Shown: positions 53,578-62,891 of the stretch, piece by piece
How positions within the stretch are numbered: the stretch's first letter is position 1
Layout of the letters: each line of letters starts with the position of its first letter
Assembly: GCF_030816075.1 (NCBI RefSeq)
Contig: NZ_JAUSXO010000001.1
Span: 1,550,001 to 1,614,000 of the forward strand
Length of the DNA stretch: 64,000 nucleotides
From: Arthrobacter agilis
GTDB taxonomy: Bacteria; Actinomycetota; Actinomycetes; Actinomycetales; Micrococcaceae
Reading direction: 5' to 3'
Translations under genes and position numbers: made by a program
Notes under the pieces: model-generated
What the model was told of the DNA's origin: nothing
The model's database searches: none
The model's input: the letters and a program-made list of their open reading frames with translations, nothing else

Positions 53578-54579
53578 GGCATTTCCGGTGGAGTAGCCGA
53601 ACGATGGCCTGCTACCCCTGGGGACGAGTTCGCCGGCGGGGCTGACGTGGAACCAGGCGGCCCGGACATGACTCCTGCGATGAGCCGTGCCCGCCGCCTC
53701 GCCCTCCATGTCGCCGAGGTCCGCACCGGTCCATTGCGGATGGGTGAAGTAGACGACGGCAGCGTGATCCTCCTGAACCACGACGTCAGCATGCCGGGCC
53801 ACGACAGGGAGGCCCCTGAAGGTTTCCGGTGCCGTCAGGATGAGTCCGCCGTCGCGCTTCTGCCGCTCCCATCCACCTGCACCATCACGTGACCGGTAGA
53901 CAGCCAGGCCCCGCCACTCGTCGGTGATCATCCAGTACCACTGGCCCAGCACGAAGACCTTCGGTCCCTCGTGCGGCCTGCCATCGATCACCAGGCCCTC
54001 CACACGCCAGGTGGAGGGCAGGCTCGGGGTGGCTGTCACCGCGGCATAGGTGCGAGACCCCTGCGTCTCGTCCTTGTACCAGAGGCGGAAAAGGCCATCA
54101 CCGCACTGCGTCACGGCCGCATCGATGACCCGCTCGGAACGGAGGTCGAGATAGGCCTGGAACTCCCACATCTGCAGATCGGCGCTGGTGTACTGGGCGA
54201 TCCGCGCCGGACCGGTCCAGTCGGTCCGCTCACCGCCCAGCAACGTCAGGAACATGAGCCAGCGGTCCCCTACCCGGACGATGTCAGGCGCCCACCGGGT
54301 AAGGGGCCCCACGAGACCCGGTGGGGTGAGGCCCTCGACGATGCCCTGGTAGATCCAGGTCAGACCGCCGTCGCTCGAGCGTGCGACACCGATGTCGGAC
54401 TCGTGCACCCAGGCCACGCCGTCGAGCCTGACCTGCGTAGCGCGGCGCTGCGTGTAAAACATCAACCAGGATCCCGTGACGGGATCGGGGACCAGGACCG
54501 GGTCGGTCGCACCGTCGTGAACCGGATCGCGGTAGGGGACGGCAAGGAGCCGGTCCGAGAGGACAGGAAGGTCGGTCAT
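53533..54579 (-). CDS. Five-bladed beta-propeller glycosidase-like protein (GH43/32 type)
   Basis: 348 residues from ATG 54579 (ATG 54588 possible). Repeated blade motifs are DPVLVPDPVTGSWLMFYTQR, DIGVARSSDGGLTWIYQGIV, RWAPDIVRVGDRWLMFLTLL and FRLWYKDETQG, with candidate acids in the first blades. There is no signal peptide, so it is likely intracellular. It may hydrolyse an imported plant-derived oligosaccharide. The 3' end overlaps the convergent secreted-protein gene by 45 bases. Confidence 0.75.
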   Translation of the reverse strand: MTDLPVLSDRLLAVPYRDPVHDGATDPVLVPDPVTGSWLMFYTQRRATQVRLDGVAWVHESDIGVARSSDGGLTWIYQGIVEGLTPPGLVGPLTRWAPDIVRVGDRWLMFLTLLGGERTDWTGPARIAQYTSADLQMWEFQAYLDLRSERVIDAAVTQCGDGLFRLWYKDETQGSRTYAAVTATPSLPSTWRVEGLVIDGRPHEGPKVFVLGQWYWMITDEWRGLAVYRSRDGAGGWERQKRDGGLILTAPETFRGLPVVARHADVVVQEDHAAVVYFTHPQWTGADLGDMEGEAAGTAHRRSHVRAAWFHVSPAGELVPRGSRPSFGYSTGNASAHLPSGDDGLPGP

Positions 54580-54675
54580 CTGATGCATCCTGTCACGAAA
54601 GGATCAGTGTCGAGGCAGACCTCCCCCAGGCGCTTCTCGGTGTCGGTCCGGGCGCTGCCGTGGAAGACTGCTGGC

Positions 54676-55908
54676 ATGGAGGCCCCAGCGCGCGACCACG
54701 ACCTCGTCCTCTTCGGTGCCACCGGCTTCGTCGGTGAACTGATCGCCGGATATCTCGCGGACCACGCTCCGGCGGACCTCCGCGTGGGGCTCGCGGGGAG
54801 GTCAAGGGAGAAGCTCGAGGCGGTACGGTCCAGGCTCCCTCCCGCAGCACGCGGCTGGTCCCTCATCGAAGCCGATTCGGATCACCCTGGAACGCTCGCT
54901 GCGCTGGCCGCGGGCACCAGGGTTCTCTTCACCACTGTCGGCCCCTACGCCAAGTACGGACTACCTGTCGTCGAAGCATGTGCCCGCGCCGGCACGCACT
55001 ACGGGGACCTGACGGGCGAGGTGTCCTTCGTCCGTGACGCCATCGACCGCTCCGACGCCCTGGCGAAAACCACCGGCGCGCGGATCGTGCATGCGTGCGG
55101 CTACGACTCCGTCCCCTCGGACCTCGCGGTGCTCCTCCTGCACCGGACCGCGGAGGCCGACGACGCCGGCGGGCTGACCGAGGTCCAGCTCGTCGCCACG
55201 GCCAAGGGTGGCTTCAGCGGCGGCACCATCGAGTCGATGCGCGGGCAGCTCGACGGCATGCGGTCGGATTCCGTGCTGCGAACGCTCGCGGGCGATCCCT
55301 TCTCCCTCGGCCCGGACCGGGCAGCTGAGCCCTCGACGCGGCAGCCGTCGGATCTGGGGTGGGTCGGCCGTTCGGAGGACGGTCTGTGGACCGCGCCCTT
55401 CATCATGGCGTCGGCGAATACGCGCATCGTGCGTCGCAGTAATGCCCTGCAAGGGTGGGCCTACGGCAGGTCCCTCCGGTACGGCGAGGTGATGGGTACG
55501 GGACGGGGGCCCGCACGCGCGCTCCTCGCCGGAGCGATGGCGCTGGGTCTGCGGGTGTTCGGGGCTGCAATGGCCTTTCCTCCCACGCGTAAGCTGCTGG
55601 ACCGCGCCCTTCCTGCCCCGGGCACCGGACCGACCGAGGCCGCGCGGCGCTCAGGCTGGTTCCGTTCGGAGGTGACCGCCTCCACGGAGAGCGGACGGCG
55701 GTACCGGGCCGTCGCAGCCGGGCCGGGAGACCCCGGGTACGCCGCCACCGCCGTCATGGCCGGTGAGACAGCGCTCTGTCTTGCCCTCGACGGCGACCGC
55801 CTGCCACCCGCCGCAGGATCGCTGACCCCGGCGACCGCCCTCGGCGATGTCCTGGTGGAGCGACTGCGTGCGGCAGGCCATACCTACGAGGTCACCTCCC
55901 TTACCTGA
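54676..55908 (+). CDS. Saccharopine dehydrogenase-like / trans-acting enoyl reductase family protein
   Basis: 410 residues. It starts with an NAD(P)-binding Rossmann motif (DLVLFGATGFVGELIAGYLA), then TTVGPYAKYGLPVVEACARA and IVHACGYDSVPSDLAVLLLH. These match the saccharopine-dehydrogenase-like enoyl reductases related to mycobacterial Rv2449c/Rv2953. The substrate is unknown, possibly a lipid intermediate. The -10-like AAGACT (54664) lies six bases before ATG. It is convergent with the SRPBCC gene, nine bases apart. Confidence 0.82.
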   Translation: MEAPARDHDLVLFGATGFVGELIAGYLADHAPADLRVGLAGRSREKLEAVRSRLPPAARGWSLIEADSDHPGTLAALAAGTRVLFTTVGPYAKYGLPVVEACARAGTHYGDLTGEVSFVRDAIDRSDALAKTTGARIVHACGYDSVPSDLAVLLLHRTAEADDAGGLTEVQLVATAKGGFSGGTIESMRGQLDGMRSDSVLRTLAGDPFSLGPDRAAEPSTRQPSDLGWVGRSEDGLWTAPFIMASANTRIVRRSNALQGWAYGRSLRYGEVMGTGRGPARALLAGAMALGLRVFGAAMAFPPTRKLLDRALPAPGTGPTEAARRSGWFRSEVTASTESGRRYRAVAAGPGDPGYAATAVMAGETALCLALDGDRLPPAAGSLTPATALGDVLVERLRAAGHTYEVTSLT

Positions 55909-55916
55909 CTCTGCGG

Positions 55917-56417
55917 TCAGGGCCGGACCTCTTCACTCGTGGGAACGGCCTCGGCGATCCGCTTTATCGCGGCCAGAGTCCTCGGGATGCCTCCGAGCGC
56001 CTGTTGGGTGCGGTCGGCGATCTGAGCAGACGCCCCGTCACCGTACTTCTCCTCGAACATGGCGATCCCGGCGGGTAGGAATTCCCACGACTCACGGAGG
56101 GTCGTGCCGGTTTGTTCTCGAGTCAGCGTGAAGCCCCAGCGGACGAAGCTACCGCCCACTACCCAGGCGAACTCGCGTCCGCGATCGGCAGCCACCACCT
56201 GCGACCGGGTTTCCCAGGAGCGATCCGGGAGCTCATTCCGCCCAGTGAACCAGGCACCGAGCCGGCCGGCCTCGACCTCGTCGTCGCACCAACACGAGGT
56301 ACAGACCGGACTCCACTCCCCCGTGCACGCAACATCGGACACCAGGTCATAGAGCGCCTCGGCCGACGCCTGAACCAGAATGGACTCCTGGTGATGACGG
56401 ATGCTTGTCTGACTCAT
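55917..56417 (-). CDS. SRPBCC (polyketide cyclase/START-like) protein
   Basis: 166 residues from ATG 56417 with an AGGGG site. The start pattern ILVQASAEALYDLVSDVACT and the central GEWSPVCTSCWCDDE are typical of SRPBCC proteins, which form a hydrophobic-ligand cavity. The motif CTSCWCDDE contains three Cys, which is unusual. The function is unknown; the protein may bind or modify a small hydrophobic molecule. It is followed upstream (higher coordinates) by a DsbA-like relic on the same strand. Confidence 0.75.
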   Translation of the reverse strand: MSQTSIRHHQESILVQASAEALYDLVSDVACTGEWSPVCTSCWCDDEVEAGRLGAWFTGRNELPDRSWETRSQVVAADRGREFAWVVGGSFVRWGFTLTREQTGTTLRESWEFLPAGIAMFEEKYGDGASAQIADRTQQALGGIPRTLAAIKRIAEAVPTSEEVRP

Positions 56418-56438
56418 AAGCCCCTTCTCACGCATCCC

Positions 56439-56675
56439 TCACTTCTTCTGGCGCCGACTCCCGCCGTGCCAGAGCGACCACATGGTCCCAGAGCTCGGCA
56501 GCCGAATCCTGCGCCGGCAGCCTGCTGATGACCGGCCCGAAGAAGGTCACACCGGCGGGCGGCTCGAAGTGGATGATGGGCGTGCCCACATCCTTCCCCG
56601 TCAGTGCCAGTGCCTCGTCCGTCTCCTCGCCGATCTCACGGTCCCAGGAATCGTCGTCGACACGTCCACGCTCGC
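56439..56675 (-). pseudogene. C-terminal relic of a mycothiol-dependent nitroreductase (Rv2466c/DsbA-like) protein
   Basis: Read on the minus strand, the stretch encodes DDDSWDREIGEETDEALALT, GKDVGTPIIHFEPPAGVTFF and GPVISRLPAQDSAAELWDHV, ending EEVR and TGA 56439. The VGTPIIHF...FFGPVISRLP pattern is the end of the Rv2466c family. No start codon or thioredoxin CxxC part remains, so only the last quarter of the gene survives. Upstream frames to 56842 show no continuation. This is based on remembered family sequence, without an alignment. Confidence 0.6.
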
Positions 56676-56842
56676 ACCGGTTGACGAACCACGTCCAACC
56701 AGTCGAGGATCCATCCCTCGAGCGGGAACTCGTGCCCGGACCCAGCGACGCAGGAAGTCGACGTTCACGAGGCGTCAGAGGCGCGGGAGCAGCCGAGCGC
56801 AGTCAGCCCTTGTTCGGCAGTGCTGAAGAGCAGGGCTGAGTG

Positions 56843-57250
56843 CTAGGTGAGCCAGTCGCTACGGTTCCGGATCTCCTGTACGGCCCACCCGTTGCCGTCC
56901 GGATCCGAGAAATAGATGAACGCGGCTGCGTCCCCCTCTCCCATTCTCGTGACGGGCTCGACGTCGATGCCGCGCTCCAGCAACTCCAGGCGGGCTGATT
57001 CGACATCCCGCACCACGAGCTGGAGACCGGAGATCGGCGCGCTCGCACCGGACCCCATGCCCTCGGTGAAGACCACCGAGCAGGATGATCCCCTGGGCGT
57101 GAACTGGACGACCCGGACTCCCGGCACCGGGGACACGTCATGGTCCAGGACGAAACCGACGCTGTCCCGGTAGAACTCGATGGACCGGTCGATGTCGCTG
57201 CTGGGCAGAACGATTACTTCGAGTTTCCATTCCAAGGACGTTTCGGGCAT
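56843..57250 (-). CDS. VOC family protein
   Basis: 135 residues. MPETSLEWKLEVIVLPSSDI, DRSIEFYRDSVGFVLDHDVS and YFSDPDGNGWAVQEIRNRSD are typical of single-chain glyoxalase/bleomycin-resistance family members. The conserved His and Glu metal ligands are not all obvious. The substrate is unknown. It lies in a cluster with a second VOC gene 220 bases away on the opposite strand. Confidence 0.82.
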   Translation of the reverse strand: MPETSLEWKLEVIVLPSSDIDRSIEFYRDSVGFVLDHDVSPVPGVRVVQFTPRGSSCSVVFTEGMGSGASAPISGLQLVVRDVESARLELLERGIDVEPVTRMGEGDAAAFIYFSDPDGNGWAVQEIRNRSDWLT

Positions 57251-57470
57251 ACCGGAACCCTACAGCCACGACGACCGCTTCACCCGCAGGATGCAGGAGG
57301 GACTTCGGCCCTGATCAAGAGAGGTGGCATTCGCCCCCAGGGAGACGTGGAACTGCCCCGCTGGGCCCTCGCGCTCTTTGTCCGGATCTTCACGGTGGTT
57401 CCGGTTGTTGAAGGGCTTCATATACTTCAGTCCCTGTCGGTTATTGCGCCGCAGTGGCACACTGGGCCGC

Positions 57471-57842
57471 ATGATCGATCAGACGAAGGCGTTCAGTGGT
57501 TTCTCAGTGCGGGACATCCAGGAGGCGAGGGCGTTCTACGAGGATGCGCTCGGGCTGTCCGTCGCGGAGGAACATGGGATGCTCTCGATCGATCTTGGGA
57601 GTGGTCACCACGTGCTCGTCTACCCGAAAGGGTCCGCCCACGAACCTGCGACGTTCACCGTCCTGAACTTCCCCGTCCCGGATGTCGACGCGGCCGTCGA
57701 TGAACTCGGGGCCAAAGGGGTCGTCTTTGTTCACTACGAAGGGATGACGGACGACAAGGGAGTGAACCGGAAGGGTGGCCCCCTCATCGCCTGGTTCACC
57801 GACCCGTCGGGCAATGTCATGAGTGTCATCGCGACGCAATAG
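57471..57842 (+). CDS. VOC family protein
   Basis: 123 residues from ATG 57471. [40 protein letters not shown] and [16 protein letters not shown] are typical VOC. The family includes glyoxalase I, dioxygenases and antibiotic-binding proteins. CACACT lies seven bases before ATG and may be a weak -10 box. It is divergent from the VOC gene ending at 56843. Confidence 0.85.
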   Translation: MIDQTKAFSGFSVRDIQEARAFYEDALGLSVAEEHGMLSIDLGSGHHVLVYPKGSAHEPATFTVLNFPVPDVDAAVDELGAKGVVFVHYEGMTDDKGVNRKGGPLIAWFTDPSGNVMSVIATQ

Positions 57843-58182
57843 CGGCGAGCGGGTGCCGAGCGTCGAATGGACGCAACGTACTCCTTCGCCGAGGTCCAGA
57901 TCCCTTGTCGAGATCCTCGCCGCACGACGCTGACATCAAGCACTCACCTGCGTCCACTGAGCGATCGCGATCGGCACAGGATGAAGGATGGACATGATCA
58001 ACGACTGGCGACGCGCTCCGGACTCGAAGAGGACGACGACAGGGAGCAGACCGGGCTGCTGATCAACGGCCATGCGGCCGCCGATCAGCCCACGGCAGTC
58101 ACTGTCGACACCCCGTCCGGTCAGACGGGATGACGTCGGAACCCATCCCGCAACGCGTCGGAACTCCCGTGTCAGGCAGGCG
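57843..58182. other. 340-base region without a supported gene
   Basis: It lies between a VOC gene and a small acidic protein, convergent. Short open frames here show no family features. No repeat or hairpin of note was seen. Confidence 0.5.
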
Positions 58183-58473
58183 TCAAGCTTCCTTCGCCGC
58201 GCTGTGAGAGTCCACGTCGGCCGCGGCCTCGGCCTTGTCGGTGGCCGAGCCGGTGTCCCGGATTGTCTGGCGGCGGTCGAGCTCTTCCCGTAGGTCGTGG
58301 TGCTGACCTTCGGTTTCGGCGTCGACTTCACCGTCACGGATGTACTGCGCATCCCTCGAGCGGTGGTTCCTGCTGTTCAGGATGTCCAGGTCATCCCGAT
58401 CGACTGACGTCAAGTCCTCCGGGAAGGTCTTTTCCGGATCCAGCCTGCTGCTATCACTCACGAAGTTCCTCAT
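58183..58473 (-). CDS. Small acidic hydrophilic hypothetical protein
   Basis: 96 residues from ATG 58473. The composition is rich in Asp, Glu, Arg and Ser: SSRLDPEKTFPEDLTSVDRD, NSRNHRSRDAQYIRDGEVDA and DTGSATDKAEAAADVDSHSA. It has no hydrophobic core and is predicted to be largely disordered. It resembles small stress-induced Arthrobacter-type proteins in composition only. No function is assigned. Confidence 0.55.
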   Translation of the reverse strand: MRNFVSDSSRLDPEKTFPEDLTSVDRDDLDILNSRNHRSRDAQYIRDGEVDAETEGQHHDLREELDRRQTIRDTGSATDKAEAAADVDSHSAAKEA

Positions 58474-58612
58474 TCACGTACCAACAACCCAATGGCCCCG
58501 CTTCTAGAGGCGAAAGAGACACTACCGTAGCTTCCACCCGTCGGCGCCACGACTCGATGTGAAGCCGCAGGACCTTCATCGTCGGAGGGGGAGACCGGTT
58601 GTCGGGCCGGCG

Positions 58613-60034
58613 TCAGGACGCACGGTTGTCCTCCTCTTTCCCTCCAGCACCGAGGGCGCCGGTATGTGGTGCTGGATGGACGGTCGCCGTAGCCGTCGGT
58701 GGCTGGGGCCGGCTGTAGGACGCGGCTTCCTCGAACGTCGCCCGTGGAGTCTCGAGGCCACGGAGGCCTGCGGTGTCGCGCCCGAGCCAGAAGTTGTTCC
58801 ACCACCCCCAGAGAACCCGCCACTTGCGTTCCCAGGTGGGAATGGCAAGCACGTGGTACCCGCGGTGCATCAGCCAGGCCGGGAAGCCCTTGATGACGAG
58901 AGGCCCGGACTGGAAGACACCGGTGCCCAGGCCGAGGGTCGCGACGGCGCCGAGGTTGTGGTGGCGGTATTCCTGCGCCTCACCGCCACGCAGCGTGTCG
59001 CGGATGCTGCGGGCCAGGAGCTTGGCCTGCCGGATGGCGTGCTGGGCGTTGGGCACGGTATAGCCACCCACCCCTCCGCCCGTGAGGTCCGGAATGGCCG
59101 CGTTGTCTCCTGCCGTCCACGCGTCGGCGACCGGTGTGTCCGGGCCGCCGATCCGGAGGTCGGCGCGGGCGATGATGCGTCCCCGCTGGTCGATCGGCAG
59201 GTCCGTGTTCCTGGTGATCATCGGGTTCGCGATGACGCCGGCGGTCCAGATGAGCAGGCCCGCATCGAAGGATTCGCCCGTGGACAGGCTGATGCGTCCG
59301 CCGATCGCGGACGTCACCTGGGTATCCAGATGGATACTGGCCCGCCGCTCCGCGAGGTGGCGGAGGACCCAGCGGCTGGTCTTCTCGGATACTTCCGGCA
59401 GGATCCGGCCCGTCGCCTCGACGAGGTGGAAGTGGGTCTCGGCCAAGGACAGCTCGGGGTATTTCTTCAGGGTGGCTGTCACGAGCGCCCGAAGCTCGCC
59501 GAACGACTCGATGCCGGCGTAGCCGCCGCCGACGAAGACCACGGTCAGGAGTTTCTCCCTTTCGGGGCCGGGAGGCAGGGACGCTGCGGTGTCGATGTTG
59601 CGCAGCATGGTGTCTCGGATGTAGACGGCCTCTTCGATGTTCTTCACCCCGATCGCCTGCTCGGCGACGCCCGGGATGGGGAAGGTCCGGGTTGTGGCGC
59701 CGGCGGTGACCACGACGATGTCGTATGTCTCGCGTTCCTCGCGTTCCTCGCGTCCGTCGGGGAGCTTCAGCGTCGCTGTCTTCGCTGAATGGTCGATGTA
59801 GGTGACCGTCGCGGTGATCAACCGGGTCTTCTTCAGGTGCCGGCGGTGGACGATGACGCTGTGGCGGGCTTCGATGGACCCGGCGAGCACTTCGGGCAGG
59901 AACGGCTGATAGGTCATGTACGGGACGGGATCGACCAGGGTGACCTCCGCTTCCCCCCGCCGGAGGTATCTCTCCAGCCGCCAAGCGGTGTAGAAACCTG
60001 CATAGCCGCCGCCGATGATGAGGATCTTGCGCAT
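58613..60034 (-). CDS. Type II NADH dehydrogenase-like FAD oxidoreductase
   Basis: 473 residues. It has two dinucleotide-binding folds: FAD at MRKILIIGGGYAGFYTAW and NADH at LLTVVFVGGGYAGIESFGEL, plus the FAD-closing motif VADAWTAGDNAAIPDLTGGG. A hydrophobic C-terminal region (WRVLWGWWNNFWLGRD) probably attaches it to the membrane. NDH-2 oxidises NADH and reduces quinone without proton pumping. A polar tail of about 60 residues follows. An AhpD gene lies 64 bases upstream on the same strand. Confidence 0.88.
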   Translation of the reverse strand: MRKILIIGGGYAGFYTAWRLERYLRRGEAEVTLVDPVPYMTYQPFLPEVLAGSIEARHSVIVHRRHLKKTRLITATVTYIDHSAKTATLKLPDGREEREERETYDIVVVTAGATTRTFPIPGVAEQAIGVKNIEEAVYIRDTMLRNIDTAASLPPGPEREKLLTVVFVGGGYAGIESFGELRALVTATLKKYPELSLAETHFHLVEATGRILPEVSEKTSRWVLRHLAERRASIHLDTQVTSAIGGRISLSTGESFDAGLLIWTAGVIANPMITRNTDLPIDQRGRIIARADLRIGGPDTPVADAWTAGDNAAIPDLTGGGVGGYTVPNAQHAIRQAKLLARSIRDTLRGGEAQEYRHHNLGAVATLGLGTGVFQSGPLVIKGFPAWLMHRGYHVLAIPTWERKWRVLWGWWNNFWLGRDTAGLRGLETPRATFEEAASYSRPQPPTATATVHPAPHTGALGAGGKEEDNRAS

Positions 60035-60098
60035 GTGGATGCGTCTCCAGACTTTCTCTTGGTACTACGTGGTGGTGGCATCGCCCCGGACAGAAGGG

Positions 60099-60566
60099 TC
60101 AGGGGGCGACGCGGTAGGCGCCGCTGATCGCGATGCGGTTGTACGTATTGATGATCAGCACCACCCAAGTCACCGCGGACATCTGGCCGGAGGTGAGGTG
60201 CGCGGCCGCCGCTTCATAGAGGCCCGCGTTGCGGTGGGAGTCCTGGATGAGCGTGAGGTACTCCGTCAGGGCGAGGGCTGAGCGTTCCGCTTCGTCGAAA
60301 TACTCACTCTCCCGCCATGCGGAGAGCACATTGAGCCGCACGGGGCTCTCCCCCTTGTCCAGGGCATCCTGTGAATGGGTGCGCAGGCAGAACGCGCACC
60401 CATTGAGTTGGGACGCACGGAGCTTCACGAGCTCGATCAGCAACGGGGACAGGCCCTCCTCCAGGGCTGTCATGTCCGCCAGCCGTGCGACCGGGGTCAG
60501 CGCCCGGTAGAGCTGCGGGTGCCTGCTGCCGACGTTCGTCCGTGCGGTCTTTTCCTTGGTGATCAT
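60099..60566 (-). CDS. Carboxymuconolactone decarboxylase/AhpD-family protein
   Basis: 155 residues from ATG 60566, with GGAGG ten bases upstream. The active-site motif is NGCAFCLRTHSQDA (CxxC followed by His), as in AhpD alkylhydroperoxidases, in a helical bundle. AhpD-type proteins use the thiol pair to reduce peroxides or to relay electrons. It is probably cotranscribed with the NADH dehydrogenase downstream. The longer frame upstream (to 60701) lacks features and is not used. Confidence 0.88.
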   Translation of the reverse strand: MITKEKTARTNVGSRHPQLYRALTPVARLADMTALEEGLSPLLIELVKLRASQLNGCAFCLRTHSQDALDKGESPVRLNVLSAWRESEYFDEAERSALALTEYLTLIQDSHRNAGLYEAAAAHLTSGQMSAVTWVVLIINTYNRIAISGAYRVAP

Positions 60567-60714
60567 GGCCTGCATACCTCCGGTGAGTGGTGATCCGCGC
60601 TTGTTCCTGCGCTGATTCCACGATCCCGCGATGACCCGGGTGTGGGGGAAGGAATGGGACGAAACGGCACCGATCGTCCCATCAGCACGGAGGGCCGCCA
60701 ACGGACGGTACCGG

Positions 60715-61395
60715 TCAGGTCCGAGCGCGATACGTCTCGCGGTAGGACGGGGTCGCGACGCCGTCGACGGCGAATCTTGTCAGGTTCCGCAAGAACGAGC
60801 CGTCGATGGTCTGGCCTGTGGCGACCAGTCGGTGATGAACCGAGCCGTACACCGCATCGATCACGACCGCGAGGTCGACGTCGTCGCGCACCTGTCCGCG
60901 GCGCTGGCCGCGCGCCATGATCGCAAGGAACCCCTGGCGTCGCTCCCGCAGCAGGGTGTGGCGGAAGTGGGCGGCGAAGTCCTCGCTACGGATCGCCTCG
61001 GCCAACAGGTTCGCCACAGTGGAGCCGGCACCGCCGATGTGGAGGCAGTACGTCAGCGCCACGAGGTAGGCGTGCAGGTCCCGTGCAACATCGCCGGTGT
61101 CCTCGACGTTCGTCAGGAGATTCGTCTTGTAGGTGAAGGCCTCCAACACAAGCAGCTGGCGCGATGGCCAGTGCCGGTACAGCGTCGACTTGCTCACCCC
61201 CGAGGCTCTCGCCACCGCTTCGATGGTCACCGCGTCGTAGGTGAGCCGGTCGACCAGCACGCTGGCGGCCTTCAGAACCCGCAACCGCACCTCGGCCTCA
61301 TGAGACGCGATCAGGGGATGGGCTGGATCAGCCCTGCTCCGGGGTTTGACCCGCACCGTCGATACAGGCCCGGCACCGCCGCCAGACCCCTCCAT
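60715..61395 (-). CDS. TetR-family transcriptional regulator
   Basis: 226 residues from ATG 61395 (AGAGGTG site); ATG 61428 is an alternative. The DNA-binding part (VTIEAVARASGVSKSTLYRH) is a standard TetR helix-turn-helix. The C-terminal part has a TetR_C_11-like pattern with RSEDFAAHFRHTLLRERRQG. It lies just upstream of the AhpD and NDH-2 genes on the same strand and may regulate them. No clear palindrome was found in the gap. Confidence 0.85.
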   Translation of the reverse strand: MEGSGGGAGPVSTVRVKPRSRADPAHPLIASHEAEVRLRVLKAASVLVDRLTYDAVTIEAVARASGVSKSTLYRHWPSRQLLVLEAFTYKTNLLTNVEDTGDVARDLHAYLVALTYCLHIGGAGSTVANLLAEAIRSEDFAAHFRHTLLRERRQGFLAIMARGQRRGQVRDDVDLAVVIDAVYGSVHHRLVATGQTIDGSFLRNLTRFAVDGVATPSYRETYRART

Positions 61396-61568
61396 CACAC
61401 CTCTAGACGCACCGTCAGACGCACCCATAGCACCGTGGATCCTTGCCGTTCGGTTTCTGTAGCCGCCGAGCCTACACCCCTCACGCGCGAGCCGGCAGGT
61501 GTCCTTCACTGACCGAAGGCCCGACGCGGACCTTCCAGCCCCGTCCGGGGCGTCACCAGGGGTCGGTC

Positions 61569-62801
61569 CTATCTGCCGACGATGTGGGCGTCGCCGTGCT
61601 GCAGTGCATAGCGGCGCCCGAGAGGACCGGCCGATACTCCGTGGAGTATCACGCTGAGCAGGACGGTGAGACTGACGACGGAGATCGCCTGTCGGACCGG
61701 GCCCGAATCTCCGAGCTCTTCGATCGCCAACAACGCGAACACGATCGAGGCAAGGCCGCGCGGCCCGAACCATCCCACGAAGATGACCGTCGACCTGTCC
61801 AGCCCTGTTCGCGGTAGCGCCAGTGCCACGGGAATCATGCGGATGACAGTCAGGCTCGCTACCGCGTAGAGCAGGGTCCACGCCGAGAAGAGCTCGAAGG
61901 CAACCGGCACGAGCGCCGCGCCGAACAGGAACCATACGGCGAACGCGAGCAATTCCCCGAACAGTTCCGGCAGTTCACTCAATTCGTGCTGTTGCTCGGC
62001 GCCCTCTCCAAGGGCGGCACTGAACGCGATTCCCGCGACGAAGGCGGCGATGAATCCGTTGCCGCCGAAGGTCACTGCGCCGGCGAAGCTGCCGAGCGCG
62101 GCAGCCAGAGTTGCCAGTCGTCGACCACCGGAACTCACCCAGTCGCGCTCCGAAGCGAACGCGATGAGCTTGGCGCTCCCCCACCCGACGGCGACACCCA
62201 CAACGATCCCGATACCCAGTTCGAGCAGCGGACGGATTCGGGCGTCGTCATGGCCACCATCGGTGCCGAGCTGACCCGCCACCAGCGCGAGCGCGAAGAC
62301 GACGATCGGAGTGACGATCCCATCGTTGAGCCCGCTCTCGACGGTGATCACGCGGCGCATCCGCGAGGGGATCCGCTTGTCGTTGATCACCTGGGCACTC
62401 AGCGCAGCATCAGTAGGGGCGAGGGCGGCGCCGACGAACAGCGCGAGAGCCCAGCTGAAGTCATCGAAGAACACGACAGCGGCGACGGTGCCGAAAAGCA
62501 GAGTGAGTGGAAGGCCGATCCCCAACAGACGCGCAGGCACCCGGAGATCGTGCCTCAAGTCTGCGACATTCACCCTCACCGCGTCGGAGAACAGCAGCAT
62601 CGCAAGCGTCAACTCGGCGAGAAGGTGAACCGACGGCGCCTCGACATCGATCGGAACCGGGCCCCAGTATCGGTTCCCGAGCAGGAAACCGGCAAGCATG
62701 AACACCAGCGGACCGGTGATATTCCATCGACTCAAGCGATTCGAGGTCACTGCCCATCCAAGGATGAGCACCATCAGGAGGGCGAACGCCGCATCAGTCA
62801 T
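61569..62801 (-). CDS. Na+/H+ antiporter (CPA1/NhaP type)
   Basis: 410 residues with 12-13 transmembrane segments. Key signatures are ALFVGAALAPTDAALSAQVI and the central VESGLNDGIVTPIVVFAL with the ND pair expected to bind and exchange cations. GWFGPRGLASIVFALL near the end is a conserved CPA1 element. It exports Na+ or K+ in exchange for protons for pH and salt control. It lies on the same strand as the DUF2252 gene, 90 bases away. Confidence 0.9.
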   Translation of the reverse strand: MTDAAFALLMVLILGWAVTSNRLSRWNITGPLVFMLAGFLLGNRYWGPVPIDVEAPSVHLLAELTLAMLLFSDAVRVNVADLRHDLRVPARLLGIGLPLTLLFGTVAAVVFFDDFSWALALFVGAALAPTDAALSAQVINDKRIPSRMRRVITVESGLNDGIVTPIVVFALALVAGQLGTDGGHDDARIRPLLELGIGIVVGVAVGWGSAKLIAFASERDWVSSGGRRLATLAAALGSFAGAVTFGGNGFIAAFVAGIAFSAALGEGAEQQHELSELPELFGELLAFAVWFLFGAALVPVAFELFSAWTLLYAVASLTVIRMIPVALALPRTGLDRSTVIFVGWFGPRGLASIVFALLAIEELGDSGPVRQAISVVSLTVLLSVILHGVSAGPLGRRYALQHGDAHIVGR

Positions 62802-62891
62802 CAGTCCGACCTCCCCGGGTTCGAGGGCTACTGCGAAGCATCGCGACGCGATTCATGCGGTTCGACTTCCCTTCCAGATCGTGGACCGCCC

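Noticed and set aside
57867-58133. 88-codon plus-strand frame
   Set aside because: Polar, low-complexity sequence without ribosome site or recognisable pattern.
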